From NCBI RefSeq assembly GCF_000365305.1, contig NZ_CM001841.1:3602894-3666893 (forward strand): a DNA stretch of 64,000 bases, read 5' to 3'. Source of the DNA: Dickeya dianthicola NCPPB 453 (GTDB lineage Bacteria > Pseudomonadota > Gammaproteobacteria > Enterobacterales > Enterobacteriaceae). The notes below the pieces were generated by a model. That model had not been told where the DNA came from. It searched no databases and saw only the letters and a list, made by a program, of their open reading frames with translations. Position numbers and translations under genes: made by a program. Below, in pieces: positions 10,030 through 20,717 of the stretch (positions within the stretch are counted from its first letter, which is position 1; the number at the start of each line of letters is the position of its first letter).

Positions 10030-10053
10030 AAAAAAATGGCCTGCTATCAGGCC
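10030..10053 (-). terminator. Rho-independent terminator overlapping the truD stop
   Basis: On the minus strand GGCCTG-ATAG-CAGGCC is followed by ATTTTTTT. The hairpin contains the truD stop codon, so the ftsB-ispD-ispF-truD transcript should end here rather than read into pcm. Confidence 0.8.
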
Positions 10054-11096
10054 GCCCACTCGTTTTCCTGTTGCACGGGAAGCAGCAGCTCCCGCACCAC
10101 GCTGGTAGCAAAACACCCAGCCGGCAGCCAGAAGTGTAGCTCAAGCGTGGCGTTGTCCAGCCATGACCAGCGCATGCCTTGCGGATGCAGCATGATGGCG
10201 CGGCGCGCGCTATCCACCCGTTCACGCGTCAGCAATGACAACAACAGCGCCTGTTCCTCCAGGCATTGCTGCTCGAACGCCAGCGCCTGCTCCTGCACAC
10301 CCGGTTCGCCCTGCCCCGGCAACGCGGCGGTAATCTGCAGTTCGCCGGCCGCCACCCGCGACTGCGCGTCGGCCAGTTCTTCCGGTTTGACCACAAACCA
10401 ACTGCTGCGCCCAGTCAGTTGCAGCGCATCGCCGGTCAACACCTGCGTGGCGCCATACGTCGTCAGGCGCGCACTGGCCATCAGATTGAATAACTCACTG
10501 CGAACGGCGGAAAGGTAGAAGCTGCGCTTGCTGCGATCCTTCACCCGAATCTCGTCATTCGCCCAGCGGCGGGCCTGTTCCAGATTGTTGCCGTCACGCC
10601 CGAAACGCTGGCTGCCGAAATAGTTGGGCACGCCCTCACCGGCGATCAGCGCCAAACGGGCGTCGACCTCGGCACGGTCGCTAACCTCGCGCAGCACCAG
10701 ACTAAAATGGTTGCCGCGCAACGCGCCAATACGCAGTTTACGGCGATGACGCTGCGCTTCAAGGATTTCGCACCCTTCCAGCGCGAATGCCGACCACGCC
10801 GGCTCCGCTTTGCCCGGCAAATGCAGACAGAACCATTGTTCGGTTACCGCATGGCGATCTTTCAACCCGGCATAGCTAACGGAACGCGCCGGAATTCCGG
10901 CGAACTTCGCCAGCGCTTCCGCCACAAACGTCGTGTTGCAACCGCGTTTGCGAACACGCACCAGCACCTGTTCGCCATCGCCATCCGGTGCAAATCCCAG
11001 ATCTTCGGCGACAAAAAAATCATCCGGCGATGCTTTCAGCACCCCCGTTGCGGCCGGTTCGCCATGCAACCAAAGCAGTGATTCACGCATTACCAT
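10047..11096 (-). CDS. truD: tRNA pseudouridine(13) synthase
   Basis: Makes pseudouridine at position 13 of tRNA-Glu. The 349 residues equal the E. coli length. The catalytic aspartate lies in [12 protein letters not shown] and falls at residue 80, as in E. coli, supporting the start at 11096 (6 bases above an alternative ATG). The TRUD insertion domain and the motif [16 protein letters not shown] are present. The start overlaps the end of ispF by 7 bases. Downstream, surE has been lost and a terminator closes the transcript. Confidence 0.96.
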   Translation of the reverse strand: MVMRESLLWLHGEPAATGVLKASPDDFFVAEDLGFAPDGDGEQVLVRVRKRGCNTTFVAEALAKFAGIPARSVSYAGLKDRHAVTEQWFCLHLPGKAEPAWSAFALEGCEILEAQRHRRKLRIGALRGNHFSLVLREVSDRAEVDARLALIAGEGVPNYFGSQRFGRDGNNLEQARRWANDEIRVKDRSKRSFYLSAVRSELFNLMASARLTTYGATQVLTGDALQLTGRSSWFVVKPEELADAQSRVAAGELQITAALPGQGEPGVQEQALAFEQQCLEEQALLLSLLTRERVDSARRAIMLHPQGMRWSWLDNATLELHFWLPAGCFATSVVRELLLPVQQENEWAA

Positions 11097-11587
11097 GCCA
11101 CCACGCCGGTTACATCGCCTTTGACCAGCAATACCACCACCTCGCAGGCAATGCCTTCGCCGCGGCCGGTAAAGCCCAGTTGTTCGGTCGTGGTGGCTTT
11201 GACGTTGACATCATCCATGTGCGATTGCAGATCTTCGGCAATATTGACGCGCATCTGCGGGATGTGCGGCGCCATTTTCGGTGCCTGCGCGATGATGGTG
11301 ACATCAAGGTTGCCCAGTTGGTAACCTTTGGCCGTGATGCGACGCCAGGCTTCGCGCAGCAGTTCGCGGCTGTCAATGCCGCGGTAGGTCGGATCGGTGT
11401 CGGGAAACAGTTTACCGATATCGCCCATCGCCGCCGCACCCAGCAGCGCATCGGTGACGGCGTGCAGCACCACGTCGCCATCGGAATGCGCCAGCAAGCC
11501 ACGCTCATAGGGAACACGTACCCCCCCGATCACCAGCGGGCCTTCTCCGCCAAATTTATGCACATCAAAACCGTGACCGATACGCAT
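11090..11587 (-). CDS. ispF: 2-C-methyl-D-erythritol 2,4-cyclodiphosphate synthase
   Basis: Fifth enzyme of the MEP isoprenoid pathway, converting CDP-ME 2-phosphate to ME-cyclodiphosphate with release of CMP. Metal ligands are visible at the N terminus (GHGFDVH: Asp8 and His10) and in LLAHSDGD. The product is 165 residues, against about 159 in E. coli, with a slightly longer C-terminal tail ([10 protein letters not shown]). It lies 3 bases after ispD, the enzyme two steps earlier in the pathway. Confidence 0.96.
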   Translation of the reverse strand: MRIGHGFDVHKFGGEGPLVIGGVRVPYERGLLAHSDGDVVLHAVTDALLGAAAMGDIGKLFPDTDPTYRGIDSRELLREAWRRITAKGYQLGNLDVTIIAQAPKMAPHIPQMRVNIAEDLQSHMDDVNVKATTTEQLGFTGRGEGIACEVVVLLVKGDVTGVVAW

Positions 11588-11590
11588 TAC

Positions 11591-12319
11591 TCAGGCTCCT
11601 TTATTCTCTTGTTGATGATGATCCGGGCCGCGCGTTAGATAAAACTCCGCCAGCGCCAAATCTTCCGGGCGCGTGACCTTGATGTTGTCTGCCCGTCCCG
11701 GAACAATCTGCGGACGATAACCGCAATATTCCAGCGCCGACGCCTCGTCGGTAACGGCCGCGCCTTCGCGCAGCGCTCGTTCCAGGCACCCTCGCAGCAG
11801 CGCCAGCGGGAACAGTTGCGGCGTCAGGGCGTGCCACAGCGCCTCGCGCTCCACCGTATGGTCGATGACGCCATCCCGGCTTCGCTTCATGGTATCACGC
11901 ACCGGCGCCGCCAAAATGCCACCGACCTCACTTTGCCCGGTCAGCGCCAGCAGCCGGGACAAATCGTCCTGATGCAGACAGGGCCGCGCCGCGTCATGCA
12001 CCAGCACCCAATCGGTGTGCGGCAAATGCAGTAAGCCGGCCAGCACCGAGTCGGCGCGCTGGCGGCCGCCGGTCACCACCTGAATACGCGGGTCAGCCGC
12101 GAGGGGCAGCTCGGGAAAATAACGGTCATTGGCGCTGATGGCGATCACCACCCGCTGAATACGCGGATGACGCAGCAAAGCCGCGACCGTGTGCTCAAGA
12201 ATGGTTTTATTGCCGATGGAAAGATATTGCTTGGGGCGGTCACTCTGCATCCGGCTGCCGTTGCCGGCCGCCGGCAGAACAGCGACCACCTCAGCCAAAG
12301 ACTGATTTGGAGTAGACAT
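11591..12319 (-). CDS. ispD: 2-C-methyl-D-erythritol 4-phosphate cytidylyltransferase
   Basis: MEP-pathway enzyme that joins CTP and MEP to give CDP-ME. The 242 residues include the nucleotide-binding signature [18 protein letters not shown] near the N terminus and [10 protein letters not shown], which contributes substrate and metal contacts. It follows ftsB after 2 bases and precedes ispF, the standard gammaproteobacterial arrangement. Confidence 0.96.
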   Translation of the reverse strand: MSTPNQSLAEVVAVLPAAGNGSRMQSDRPKQYLSIGNKTILEHTVAALLRHPRIQRVVIAISANDRYFPELPLAADPRIQVVTGGRQRADSVLAGLLHLPHTDWVLVHDAARPCLHQDDLSRLLALTGQSEVGGILAAPVRDTMKRSRDGVIDHTVEREALWHALTPQLFPLALLRGCLERALREGAAVTDEASALEYCGYRPQIVPGRADNIKVTRPEDLALAEFYLTRGPDHHQQENKGA

Positions 12320-12321
12320 AC

Positions 12322-12660
12322 CTAGCGAGACGTCGATGATGAAGTGGAAGGAGCCGGCGACGGATTCGCGCCGGCGCGACGATCCGCCTGATCGGCCACC
12401 AGACGATAAAAGCTTTCGCCGGGTTTGGTCATGCCCAGCTCGTTGCGCGCCCGCTCCTCAATGGCTTCCTGCCCACCATTGAGATCGTCTATTTCCGCAA
12501 ATAGCTGCTCGTTGCGGGATTTCAGTTTGACGTTGTTGGCCTGTTGCGCCGCCACGTCATCTTTCACCCGCACGTAGTCATGAACACCGTTTTTCCCCAG
12601 CCAGAGCGAATATTGCAACCAACCGAGAAGAATCAACAATAACAGCGAAAGTTTTCCCAT
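12322..12660 (-). CDS. ftsB: Cell division protein FtsB
   Basis: Bitopic inner-membrane divisome protein that forms a complex with FtsL and FtsQ. The 112 residues comprise a short N-terminal transmembrane segment ([19 protein letters not shown], about residues 3-21), a periplasmic coiled coil (about 28-65, with [18 protein letters not shown]) and a Ser/Pro-rich tail. It is the first gene of the ftsB-ispD-ispF-truD group. Confidence 0.95.
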   Translation of the reverse strand: MGKLSLLLLILLGWLQYSLWLGKNGVHDYVRVKDDVAAQQANNVKLKSRNEQLFAEIDDLNGGQEAIEERARNELGMTKPGESFYRLVADQADRRAGANPSPAPSTSSSTSR

Positions 12661-12875
12661 CCAGCCCCCTGAAAAGCCGCCTAATCATCCCATAACTTTG
12701 GTCAGGACTCCACCTTCGCCAACAGCATTCCCCCCTGGCAGGAAAAAGTCAGGCGCACACCGGGTGGTGAAGGATAAAATTGCTCACACAGGGAAATAGT
12801 TTCAATAATGAATTAAACAGTCTGAAATCGGTTTCTCTGAGAAAGATATCATCGTGGAATACGTTGCCTGAGCGG

Positions 12876-13232
12876 CTACCATCCGGTGATCAACAAGAAC
12901 ACCAGCCAGAACACACCCGGAATGCTGACTGCGCAGCAGACCATCATCCATACCACATGATTCGGCAACAACACGCGAAACAGCATACCGATCAATACCG
13001 ACAGGGGCATCAGCGCCAGAAAAAAGGGCCAGGTGTAAAGCATCAACAGCAGCGTGGAATTCAGTCCATACACGATAAACGGCAGAGAAAAGGCCAGCCA
13101 GTAAAAGCAGAAGCCTGCCAGCGCCCCTACCAGCGGGCTGCCAGAAACCAAGGACGCGTCGTCGTCATAATCATCCTCGTCATAATCGGCTTGCGTATTG
13201 CTATCAGGTAATGGCGTCGCACTCTGCATCAT
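12876..13232 (-). CDS. YgbE-like DUF3561 inner-membrane protein
   Basis: 118-residue protein of unknown function. The N terminus is acidic (DYDEDDYDDD, about residues 16-25), followed by two to three hydrophobic segments covering roughly residues 35-118, so it is probably an integral inner-membrane protein. Position between cysC and ftsB matches ygbE of E. coli, and the membrane part resembles that family. No function can be inferred beyond location. Confidence 0.8.
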   Translation of the reverse strand: MMQSATPLPDSNTQADYDEDDYDDDASLVSGSPLVGALAGFCFYWLAFSLPFIVYGLNSTLLLMLYTWPFFLALMPLSVLIGMLFRVLLPNHVVWMMVCCAVSIPGVFWLVFLLITGW

Positions 13233-13350
13233 CGTTCCTGCTTTACCCCATCACCGGGTAACCGTTGGGCCTGAAGGCTACCCCTCCGTCAGGCAACCGG
13301 CAGCGAAGAAAACCACGCATACCTTAGCCTGCAAAGGGGCAAACTGAGGT

Positions 13351-13974
13351 TTAGATGATAGCTCGACCGTGCAGCATATCTAATAATTCAGCGACTAAAT
13401 TTGTTACCAATTGTTGGCCGTCCAGATGCAATTCCGGCTGTTCCGGCGCCTCATAAACCGCATCAATGCCGGTGAAATTGCGCAACTCGCCAGCGCGAGC
13501 TTTCCGGTATAAACCTTTGGGGTCGCGGGCTTCACAAATCGCCAGCGGCGTATCGACGAACACTTCAAGAAACTGCGCCTGATCAAGCAGTTCGCGCACC
13601 ATCTGCCGTTCAGCACGGTGCGGAGAGATAAACGCGGTTAATACAACCAGACCGGCATCGACCATCAACCGCGCCACTTCCCCCACCCGGCGGATGTTCT
13701 CGCGCCGGTCGTCATCGCTGAACGCCAGATCCCGACACAGCCCGTGCCGAACATTATCGCCATCCAGCAAATAGGTGCTAATGCCGCGGGCAAACAAGGC
13801 CTGCTCCAGTGCGCCGGCCAGCGTAGATTTGCCGGAACCGGACAGCCCGGTGAGCCACACCACCACGCCGCGGTGCCCGTGTTGACGCTCTCGGTCTTCG
13901 CGTGTGACCGCATGGTCATGCCACACTACATTGTCATCGGCTGGCGCGCCCGGCCGGGAATGCGTTTGTGCCAC
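13351..13974 (-). CDS. cysC: Adenylylsulfate kinase
   Basis: Phosphorylates adenosine 5'-phosphosulfate (APS) to PAPS in assimilatory sulfate reduction. The 207 residues have a Walker A motif (GLSGSGKST, about residues 41-49), [10 protein letters not shown] for APS binding, and the family lid region. It is the last gene of cysGDNC, one base after the cysN stop, and uses the APS made by CysDN. Confidence 0.97.
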   Translation of the reverse strand: MAQTHSRPGAPADDNVVWHDHAVTREDRERQHGHRGVVVWLTGLSGSGKSTLAGALEQALFARGISTYLLDGDNVRHGLCRDLAFSDDDRRENIRRVGEVARLMVDAGLVVLTAFISPHRAERQMVRELLDQAQFLEVFVDTPLAICEARDPKGLYRKARAGELRNFTGIDAVYEAPEQPELHLDGQQLVTNLVAELLDMLHGRAII

Positions 13975-13975
13975 G

Positions 13976-15403
13976 TTATTTTCCTCCCAGCAGATCGCGC
14001 GCGCCCCAATGCGGGAAGTGGCGACGAATCAGCGCATTCAGTTCCAGCTCAAAAGCGCCGTAGCGGTCTGCTTTCGGTTCTTCCAGCGCAACCGGCTCAC
14101 GCACCAGCCCGGCGCCGACCGTCACGTTGCTCAAGCGATCGATGAAAATCATGCCGCCGGTAACAGGGTTTTGCTGATATTTGTCCAGCACCAGCGGCTC
14201 GTCAAAGGTCAGTTCGACCAGACCAATGCCGTTGAGCGGCAGCGATTCGGTAACCCGCTGGGTCAGGGTATTGATTTCCACCTGATAGTCGATATTTTCC
14301 ACCCGCGCGCGGGTTTTCTTACCGGCAATTTTGATGTCGTAGCTTTGTCCCGGCACCAGCGGCTGCTCCGCCATCCAGACCACATCCACCTTCGCGCTGC
14401 GTACCGACTGGAGCGTTTCCTCGTGGCCGACCAGCAGGTCGCCACGACTGATATCGACGTCGCTGGACAACACCAGCGTCACCGCTTCGCCAGCCTGCGC
14501 CTGTTGCAGGTCGCCATCAAAGGTGACGATACGGCTGACGCTGGACTCCACGCCGGACGGCAGCACTTTCACACGCTGTCCGACCCGCACCACGCCAGAC
14601 GCCACCGTGCCGGCATAGCCGCGGAAATCAAGGTTCGGGCGGTTGACATACTGCACCGGAAAACGCATCGGCTGACTCAGGCTGCGGGAGGAGACATTGA
14701 CCGTCTCCAGCACGTCCAGCAGCGTCGGGCCGTGGTACCAGCTCATGGTCGTGCTCGGCGTCGCGACATTGTCGCCATCCAACGCGGAAATCGGCACAAA
14801 GGTGATGTTCAGATCCGTCGGCAGTTGGCCGGCGAAGTCCAGATAATCCTGTTTGAACTGGTCGAAGACCACCTGCTGATACCCCACCAGATCCATCTTG
14901 TTGACCGCCACCACCAGATGGCGAATGCCCAGCAGCGTAGCGATAAAACTGTGACGACGAGTCTGATCCAGCACGCCCTTGCGCGCGTCGATCAGCAAAA
15001 TCGCCAGTTCGCAGGTGGACGCGCCGGTCGCCATGTTGCGGGTGTACTGCTCATGCCCCGGCGTATCGGCGATGATGAACTTGTGTTTTTCAGTGGAAAA
15101 ATAGCGGTAAGCCACATCAATGGTGATGCCCTGCTCGCGCTCGGCTTGCAGGCCGTCCACCAGCAACGCCAGATCGAGTTTTTCGCCCTGGGTGCCAAGA
15201 CGCTTGCTGTCATTATGCAACGTAGAGAGCTGATCTTCGTAAATCTGACGGGTATCGTGCAACAGCCGGCCAATCAGGGTGCTTTTACCATCGTCAACGC
15301 TGCCGCAGGTCAGAAAACGCAACAGGCTTTTGTTTTGCTGTGCGTGAAGATAAGCCTCAACCCCGCCCTGATCGGCAATCTGTTTTGCAATACTATGATT
15401 CAT
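13976..15403 (-). CDS. cysN: Sulfate adenylyltransferase subunit 1 (GTPase)
   Basis: GTPase subunit of ATP sulfurylase. GTP hydrolysis by CysN drives formation of APS by CysD. EF-Tu-like G motifs are clear: G1 [10 protein letters not shown]3 DTPGHEQY and G4 NKMD, followed by two beta-barrel domains. The 475 residues match the family. It lies 11 bases after cysD and 1 base before cysC. No CysNC fusion is present. Confidence 0.97.
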   Translation of the reverse strand: MNHSIAKQIADQGGVEAYLHAQQNKSLLRFLTCGSVDDGKSTLIGRLLHDTRQIYEDQLSTLHNDSKRLGTQGEKLDLALLVDGLQAEREQGITIDVAYRYFSTEKHKFIIADTPGHEQYTRNMATGASTCELAILLIDARKGVLDQTRRHSFIATLLGIRHLVVAVNKMDLVGYQQVVFDQFKQDYLDFAGQLPTDLNITFVPISALDGDNVATPSTTMSWYHGPTLLDVLETVNVSSRSLSQPMRFPVQYVNRPNLDFRGYAGTVASGVVRVGQRVKVLPSGVESSVSRIVTFDGDLQQAQAGEAVTLVLSSDVDISRGDLLVGHEETLQSVRSAKVDVVWMAEQPLVPGQSYDIKIAGKKTRARVENIDYQVEINTLTQRVTESLPLNGIGLVELTFDEPLVLDKYQQNPVTGGMIFIDRLSNVTVGAGLVREPVALEEPKADRYGAFELELNALIRRHFPHWGARDLLGGK

Positions 15404-15414
15404 GTGACGATTCC

Positions 15415-16323
15415 TCAGAAATACCCTTGACGCTTTTTCAGCTCCATCGAGCCGGCCTGATCGCGGTCAATCACCCGTCCCTGACGCTCGCTGGTGGTCG
15501 AAACCAGCATCTCTTCAATGATTTCCGGCAACGTCTGCGCCTGCGATTCCACCGCGCCGGTCAGCGGCCAGCAGCCGAGCGTACGGAAACGCACCATGCG
15601 CTGGGCAATCACCTCTCCCGGCTGCAGGTCGATGCGGTCGTCGTCCACCATCAGCAACATGCCGTCGCGCTCCAGCACCGGACGCTCTGCGGCCAGATAC
15701 AGCGGCACGATATCGATATTTTCCAAATAGATGTACTGCCAGATATCCAGTTCGGTCCAGTTGGACAGCGGGAACACGCGGATGCTCTCGCCCTTGTTGA
15801 TCTGGCCGTTATAGTTGTTCCACAGTTCCGGGCGCTGATTTTTCGGGTCCCAGCGATGGAAACGATCGCGGAAAGAGTAAATACGCTCTTTAGCGCGGGA
15901 TTTCTCCTCGTCGCGGCGGGCGCCGCCGAACGCGGCGTCAAAGCCGTACTTGTCGAGCGCCTGTTTCAACCCTTCGGTTTTCATGATGTCGGTATGCTTG
16001 GCGCTGCCATGCACAAACGGGTTGATGCCCATCGCCACCCCTTCCGGGTTGTGGTGTACCAGCAGTTCGCAGCCGTAGGCTTTGGCGGTACGATCGCGGA
16101 ATTGGTACATTTCACGGAATTTCCAGCCGGTATCCACATGCAGCAGCGGGAACGGCAGCGTGCCCGGAAAGAACGCCTTACGGGCCAGATGCAGCATCAC
16201 GGAGGAGTCCTTGCCGATGGAATACAGCATCACCGGATTGTTAAATTCGGCCGCCACCTCACGAATGATATGAATACTTTCCGCTTCAAGCTGTTTTAAA
16301 TGCGTGAGTCTTTTCTCGTCCAT
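15415..16323 (-). CDS. cysD: Sulfate adenylyltransferase subunit 2
   Basis: Catalytic subunit of ATP sulfurylase, making APS from sulfate and ATP. The 302-residue protein has the PP-loop pyrophosphatase motif [13 protein letters not shown] (about residues 36-48) and the typical C-terminal stretch ending KKRQGYF. It lies 10 bases after cysG and 11 before cysN in one operon. Confidence 0.97.
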   Translation of the reverse strand: MDEKRLTHLKQLEAESIHIIREVAAEFNNPVMLYSIGKDSSVMLHLARKAFFPGTLPFPLLHVDTGWKFREMYQFRDRTAKAYGCELLVHHNPEGVAMGINPFVHGSAKHTDIMKTEGLKQALDKYGFDAAFGGARRDEEKSRAKERIYSFRDRFHRWDPKNQRPELWNNYNGQINKGESIRVFPLSNWTELDIWQYIYLENIDIVPLYLAAERPVLERDGMLLMVDDDRIDLQPGEVIAQRMVRFRTLGCWPLTGAVESQAQTLPEIIEEMLVSTTSERQGRVIDRDQAGSMELKKRQGYF

Positions 16324-16333
16324 AACCTTAACC

Positions 16334-17755
16334 TTAAGCCAGATTCACCACGGCCGAGCGCCCGTCTGTCGGCGTCATCCGCACTTGTTCACCAAACCAG
16401 GCGATGTGTTGATGCAAACTCACTACTTCGCCAATCACCAGCAGCGCCGGCGTCGGAGCCTGCTGCGCCAGTTGTTCCAGTTCCGCCAGCGTGCCGGTCA
16501 GCACCTGTTGATCCTGTCGCGTACCGCGGCCGATTACCGCCACCGGCGTGTGCGGCGCCCGGCCATGCGCGATCAGTTGCTGGCTGATTTCCGCCGACTT
16601 GACCGTGCCCATGTAGATAGCCAGTGTCTGTCGGCCGCGCGCCAGCGTTGACCAGTCCAGCGCGTCGCCATCCGGGCGGCAGTGCCCGGCGATGAATATC
16701 ACGCTCTGCGCGTAATCCCGGTGGGTCAGCGGAATACCGGCATACGCCGTGGCGCCCGCCGCCGCGGTGATGCCCGGCACCACCTGAAACGGAATTCCCG
16801 CCTGCGCCACCTGCTGCAACTCTTCGCCGCCGCGGCCAAAAATAAACGGATCGCCGCCTTTGAGCCGCACCACCCGTTTACCTTCCTGCGCCAGCGTCAC
16901 CAGCAGCGCGTTAATCTCGTCTTGCGGCAGCAGATGCGCGCTGGCGCGCTTACCAACGCAAATCCGCTCCGCGTCGCGGCGCACCAGATCCAGTACCTCA
17001 TCGCTGACCAGGTGATCGTAAAGCACCACATCCGCCTGCTGAATTACTTGCAGGCCGCGCAGCGTCAGCAAACCGACGTCGCCCGGCCCGGCGCCCACCA
17101 GCGCCACCTCGCCTTGTTTGATATCAGGCTGCGCCAGTTGCAGCGCCAGTTCCTGCTCGGCCTGCGCCAGTTGCCCGGCGGCCACCAGACTGGAAAAACG
17201 CCCGGTAAAAATACGTTCCCAAAAACGACGACGCTCCGTTACCGACGCCAGTTGCTGCTTGATGCGGCCGCGCCATTTTCCGGCCAGTTCCGCCATCTGC
17301 CCCAGACGGGCAGGCAACAGCGCCTCCAGTTTTTCCCGCAGCAAACGCGCCAGCACCGGCGCCTGACCGCCGGACGAAATCGCCACCATCAGCGGCGAGC
17401 GGTCAATCAGCGAGGGAAAAATGAATGAGCATTTGGGCTGGTCATCCACCACGTTGACCAACAACCGGCGGCGATTGGCTTCCTCGAATATCGCGGCATT
17501 CAGCGAGGCATCATCGGTCGCGGCAATCACCAGAAACACGTCATCCAGCAGCGCAGGCGAAAACGCCTGCGCTACCCATGCCAGCCGGCCCGCCTGATGT
17601 TGCGCGTGCAGCGGTTCGCACAGCGAGCGCGCCGCCACCCGAACATCAGCCCCGGCGCGCTGCAGCAGGTCAATCTTGCGGGTTGCCACCTCGCCGCCCC
17701 CGACAACCAGCACGGGACGTTGCCGGAGATCGGCGAATATAGGGAGATAGTTCAC
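16334..17755 (-). CDS. cysG: Siroheme synthase (multifunctional)
   Basis: Makes siroheme, the cofactor of sulfite reductase, from uroporphyrinogen III. The N-terminal half (about residues 1-210) is the NAD-dependent precorrin-2 dehydrogenase and ferrochelatase, with Rossmann motif [11 protein letters not shown]. The C-terminal half (about 215-460) is the SAM-dependent methyltransferase, with [15 protein letters not shown] and [18 protein letters not shown]. The 473 residues are typical. Placing cysG first in the cysDNC operon ties cofactor supply to sulfate activation; in E. coli cysG is instead with nirBD. Confidence 0.97.
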   Translation of the reverse strand: MNYLPIFADLRQRPVLVVGGGEVATRKIDLLQRAGADVRVAARSLCEPLHAQHQAGRLAWVAQAFSPALLDDVFLVIAATDDASLNAAIFEEANRRRLLVNVVDDQPKCSFIFPSLIDRSPLMVAISSGGQAPVLARLLREKLEALLPARLGQMAELAGKWRGRIKQQLASVTERRRFWERIFTGRFSSLVAAGQLAQAEQELALQLAQPDIKQGEVALVGAGPGDVGLLTLRGLQVIQQADVVLYDHLVSDEVLDLVRRDAERICVGKRASAHLLPQDEINALLVTLAQEGKRVVRLKGGDPFIFGRGGEELQQVAQAGIPFQVVPGITAAAGATAYAGIPLTHRDYAQSVIFIAGHCRPDGDALDWSTLARGRQTLAIYMGTVKSAEISQQLIAHGRAPHTPVAVIGRGTRQDQQVLTGTLAELEQLAQQAPTPALLVIGEVVSLHQHIAWFGEQVRMTPTDGRSAVVNLA

Positions 17756-18254
17756 AGATGCCTTTACTAAGCTAAAAATTCTATAAAGCGACTATAAAAC
17801 GTGAAGAGAAAGGTTATGAAATGCCGAATTAGTATGATTAGTTCCGTAATGGAATAACAAACTATGCGGGAAAGAATAAAAACGCTTAATAACGGTTTTC
17901 ATGACGGTTTTTACACTTCACGTTCACCTGTGCCTGCGCTGGACTGACGTAACCAAGCGCGCAGGCGATGACGTTTCACAATAATAAGGCTGATTCACAA
18001 CAATAGAGCTGAAAAACAAGGCCGATAGTTCTCGACACGCCGTTAAGGCCGAAGTGACCGCACATCCAGATGCCAGCGCCGGGGGATGTTCACCGCCCGG
18101 CCGAATGTCACGTCAGATAACGATGCCAGATAACTGCTCGTGATTATCATACAGGTTAATCAGCGTCTGGTTGATACCCGCTATCGGGATAGATGGATTT
18201 CCGTGCTGCCGATACCGCCACGCTCGACCGGCGCATCATACCAGGAAACGGCCA
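17756..18254. other. cysG-cysH intergenic region
   Basis: About 500 bases. The first 140 are A/T-rich and should hold the leftward cysG promoter; TATAGT and TATAGA hexamers on the minus strand near 17780-17800 are candidate -10 elements. CysB control is likely for the operon but no CysB site can be assigned by eye. The remainder is G/C-rich sequence downstream of cysH with no supported gene. Confidence 0.5.
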
Positions 18255-18989
18255 TCAGCCTTCATGCAGCCCGCATTCGCGTTTCAGGCCGAAGAAGCGG
18301 GTTTCTTCCTCACTCATGCCCGGCTCCCACTTGCGGGTGGTATGGGTATCACCCACCGACAGATAGCCCTGCTCCCACAGCGGATGGTAGCTCAATCCGT
18401 TGGCTTTCAGGTACTGGTACACCGTGCGGTTATCCCAGTCGATGATCGGCAAAAACTTGAATACGCCGCGCTTGATCGCCAGCACCGGCAATGCTTCGCG
18501 GCTATCCGACTGTTCACGGCGCAGGCCGGCGAACCAGGTGCCGGCCTGCAGCTCTTGCAACGCCCGATCCATCGGCTCGACTTTATTGATCTGGTTGTAC
18601 TGCTCAATGCCTGTCAGCCCCTGCTCCCACAGTTTGCCGTAACGCGCCTCCTGCCAGGCGGGAGACTGGGCGGCACGGTAGACCTGCAGGTTAAGAGCCA
18701 ACTGTTCGGTCAGTTGATCGATGAACTGATACGTCTCCGTAAACAGATAACCGGTATCGGTGAGGACAACCGGAATATCCGGCTGCTGTCGGGTAACCAG
18801 ATGCAGGCACACCGCCGCCTGAATACCGAAACTGGAGGAAAGCACAAACTCGCCCGGCAAGTTTTCCAGCGCCCAGCTGACACGCTCCTGTGCAGACACA
18901 TTCTCCAGCCGTTGGTTGACTTCCGCCAGCGCAGCGGTCTGTTCCGATTGGGGCAAGGCGCGCAGCGCCTCCAGATTCAACGTAGACAT
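18255..18989 (-). CDS. cysH: Phosphoadenylylsulfate (PAPS) reductase
   Basis: Thioredoxin-dependent reduction of PAPS to sulfite. The 244 residues have an N-hydrolase-like PP-loop region ([14 protein letters not shown]), the substrate motif [11 protein letters not shown], and the C-terminal catalytic tail KRECGLHEG with the single redox cysteine. This architecture indicates a PAPS-type rather than APS-type enzyme, because the iron-sulfur cysteine pairs of APS reductases are absent. It is the last gene of cysJIH, 12 bases after cysI. Confidence 0.97.
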   Translation of the reverse strand: MSTLNLEALRALPQSEQTAALAEVNQRLENVSAQERVSWALENLPGEFVLSSSFGIQAAVCLHLVTRQQPDIPVVLTDTGYLFTETYQFIDQLTEQLALNLQVYRAAQSPAWQEARYGKLWEQGLTGIEQYNQINKVEPMDRALQELQAGTWFAGLRREQSDSREALPVLAIKRGVFKFLPIIDWDNRTVYQYLKANGLSYHPLWEQGYLSVGDTHTTRKWEPGMSEEETRFFGLKRECGLHEG

Positions 18990-19001
18990 CAGGTTCTCCT
19001 G

Positions 19002-20717
19002 TCAGTCGTAAAAATCAACGGCGGGATCCAGCACCGGTTTAACGATGCCGACACGGAGCGCAAAATCGCCAAACCCTTCGCCGCGCTCGCGCTCGCTGGC
19101 CCAGCGCCCAACCAGTTGGTCGATGTCGGCCAGAATCTCTTTCTCGGTGATGTTCTCCCGGTACATGCGCGGAATACGCGTGCCTTCGCGGTTGCCGCCG
19201 ATATGCAGGTTGTAGCGGCCGATGGCTTTCCCCACCAGACCGATTTCCGCCAGCATGGCGCGGCCACAGCCATTAGGGCAGCCGGTCACGCGCAACACGA
19301 TATGGTCATCACCCACGCCATGCGCCTGCATGATAGCTTCCACCCTGGTGACAAACTCCGGCAGGAAGCGCTCCGCTTCGGCCATCGCCAGCGGGCAGGT
19401 CGGCAGCGATACGCAGGCCATCGAATTCTGACGCTGCTCGGTGACGCTATCGTCGATCAGGCCGTACTGGCGCGCCAGCGCCTCGATTTTGGCTTTGTCG
19501 CGAGTGGCGACGCCGGCCACGATCAGGTTCTGGTTCGCAGTAAGCCGGAAATCGCCCTTGTGGATTTTGGCGATTTCCGCCATGCCGGTTTTCAACGGGC
19601 GCCCCGGATAATCCAGAATGCGGCCATTCTCAATGAACAGGGTCAGGTGCCATTTATTATCGATCCCCTTCACCCAGCCGATGCGATCGCCGCGACCGGT
19701 GAAAGCGTACGGACGAACCGGTTCAAACGTGATGCCGGCGCGGCGTTCCACTTCCTGTTTGAAGGTTTCGACGCCTACCCGTTCGAGCGTGTATTTGGTC
19801 TTGGCGTTCTTGCGGTTGGTGCGATTGCCCCAATCGCGCTGAGTGGTCACCACCGCCTCAGCCACCGCCAGCGTGTGCGCTAATGGAATATAGCCCAATT
19901 CGCTGGCCGTGCGCGGATAGGTCGTCTTGTCGCCGTGGGCGATAGACAGGCCGCCGCCCACCAATACGTTAAAACCTACCAGTTGGTTGTTATCTGAAAT
20001 GGCAACAAAGTTCAAATCGTTGGCGTGCAGATCCACATCGTTCTGCGGCGGGATTACCACCGTGGTCTTGAACTTGCGCGGCAGATAGGTCGCCCCCAGA
20101 ATCGGCTCTTCGTCGGTGGTGGCGACTTTTTCCTTATCCAGCCACACCTCGGCATAGGCGCGGGTACGCGGCAGCAGGTGTTCGGAAATCGTCTTCGCCC
20201 ATTCATAGGCCTGCTGATGCAGTTCCGACTCCACCGGGTTGGACGTACACAGCACGTTACGGTTGACATCGTTGGCGGTCGCCAGCGCATCCAGCCCCAC
20301 CTCATTCAGCAGTTGATGCGCGGATTTCAGGTCGGTTTTCAGAATGCCGTGAAACTGGAACGTCTGCCGGTTGGTGATGCGGATGCTGCCGTACAGCGTC
20401 TTTTCACCGGCGAACCGGTCGATGCCGAGCCACTGTTTCGGCGTCATCACCCCGCCCGGCAGGCGGCAACGCAGCATCATGGCATGACGCGGTTCCAGCT
20501 TCTGCTCGGCGCGCTCGGCGCGAATATCGCGATCATCCTGCTGATACATGCCGTGAAAGCGAATCAGCAGAAAGTTGTCGCCGTTAAAGCCGCCGGTCAG
20601 GCCGTCGTTCAAATCCTGTGTAATCGTGCCGCGCAGGTAATTGCTTTCCAGCTTCAAACGCTCGGCGTCAGCCTGCTTGCCCTCGACCACCAGCGGACCA
20701 GAATATCTTTCGCTCAT
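19002..20717 (-). CDS. cysI: Sulfite reductase hemoprotein beta-component
   Basis: Six-electron reduction of sulfite to sulfide at a coupled siroheme/4Fe-4S centre. The 571-residue protein carries the cluster-binding cysteines in [15 protein letters not shown] (about 434-448) and [12 protein letters not shown] (about 479-490). It overlaps the cysJ stop by one base and is followed by cysH. Siroheme comes from cysG in the neighbouring operon. Confidence 0.97.
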   Translation of the reverse strand: MSERYSGPLVVEGKQADAERLKLESNYLRGTITQDLNDGLTGGFNGDNFLLIRFHGMYQQDDRDIRAERAEQKLEPRHAMMLRCRLPGGVMTPKQWLGIDRFAGEKTLYGSIRITNRQTFQFHGILKTDLKSAHQLLNEVGLDALATANDVNRNVLCTSNPVESELHQQAYEWAKTISEHLLPRTRAYAEVWLDKEKVATTDEEPILGATYLPRKFKTTVVIPPQNDVDLHANDLNFVAISDNNQLVGFNVLVGGGLSIAHGDKTTYPRTASELGYIPLAHTLAVAEAVVTTQRDWGNRTNRKNAKTKYTLERVGVETFKQEVERRAGITFEPVRPYAFTGRGDRIGWVKGIDNKWHLTLFIENGRILDYPGRPLKTGMAEIAKIHKGDFRLTANQNLIVAGVATRDKAKIEALARQYGLIDDSVTEQRQNSMACVSLPTCPLAMAEAERFLPEFVTRVEAIMQAHGVGDDHIVLRVTGCPNGCGRAMLAEIGLVGKAIGRYNLHIGGNREGTRIPRMYRENITEKEILADIDQLVGRWASERERGEGFGDFALRVGIVKPVLDPAVDFYD

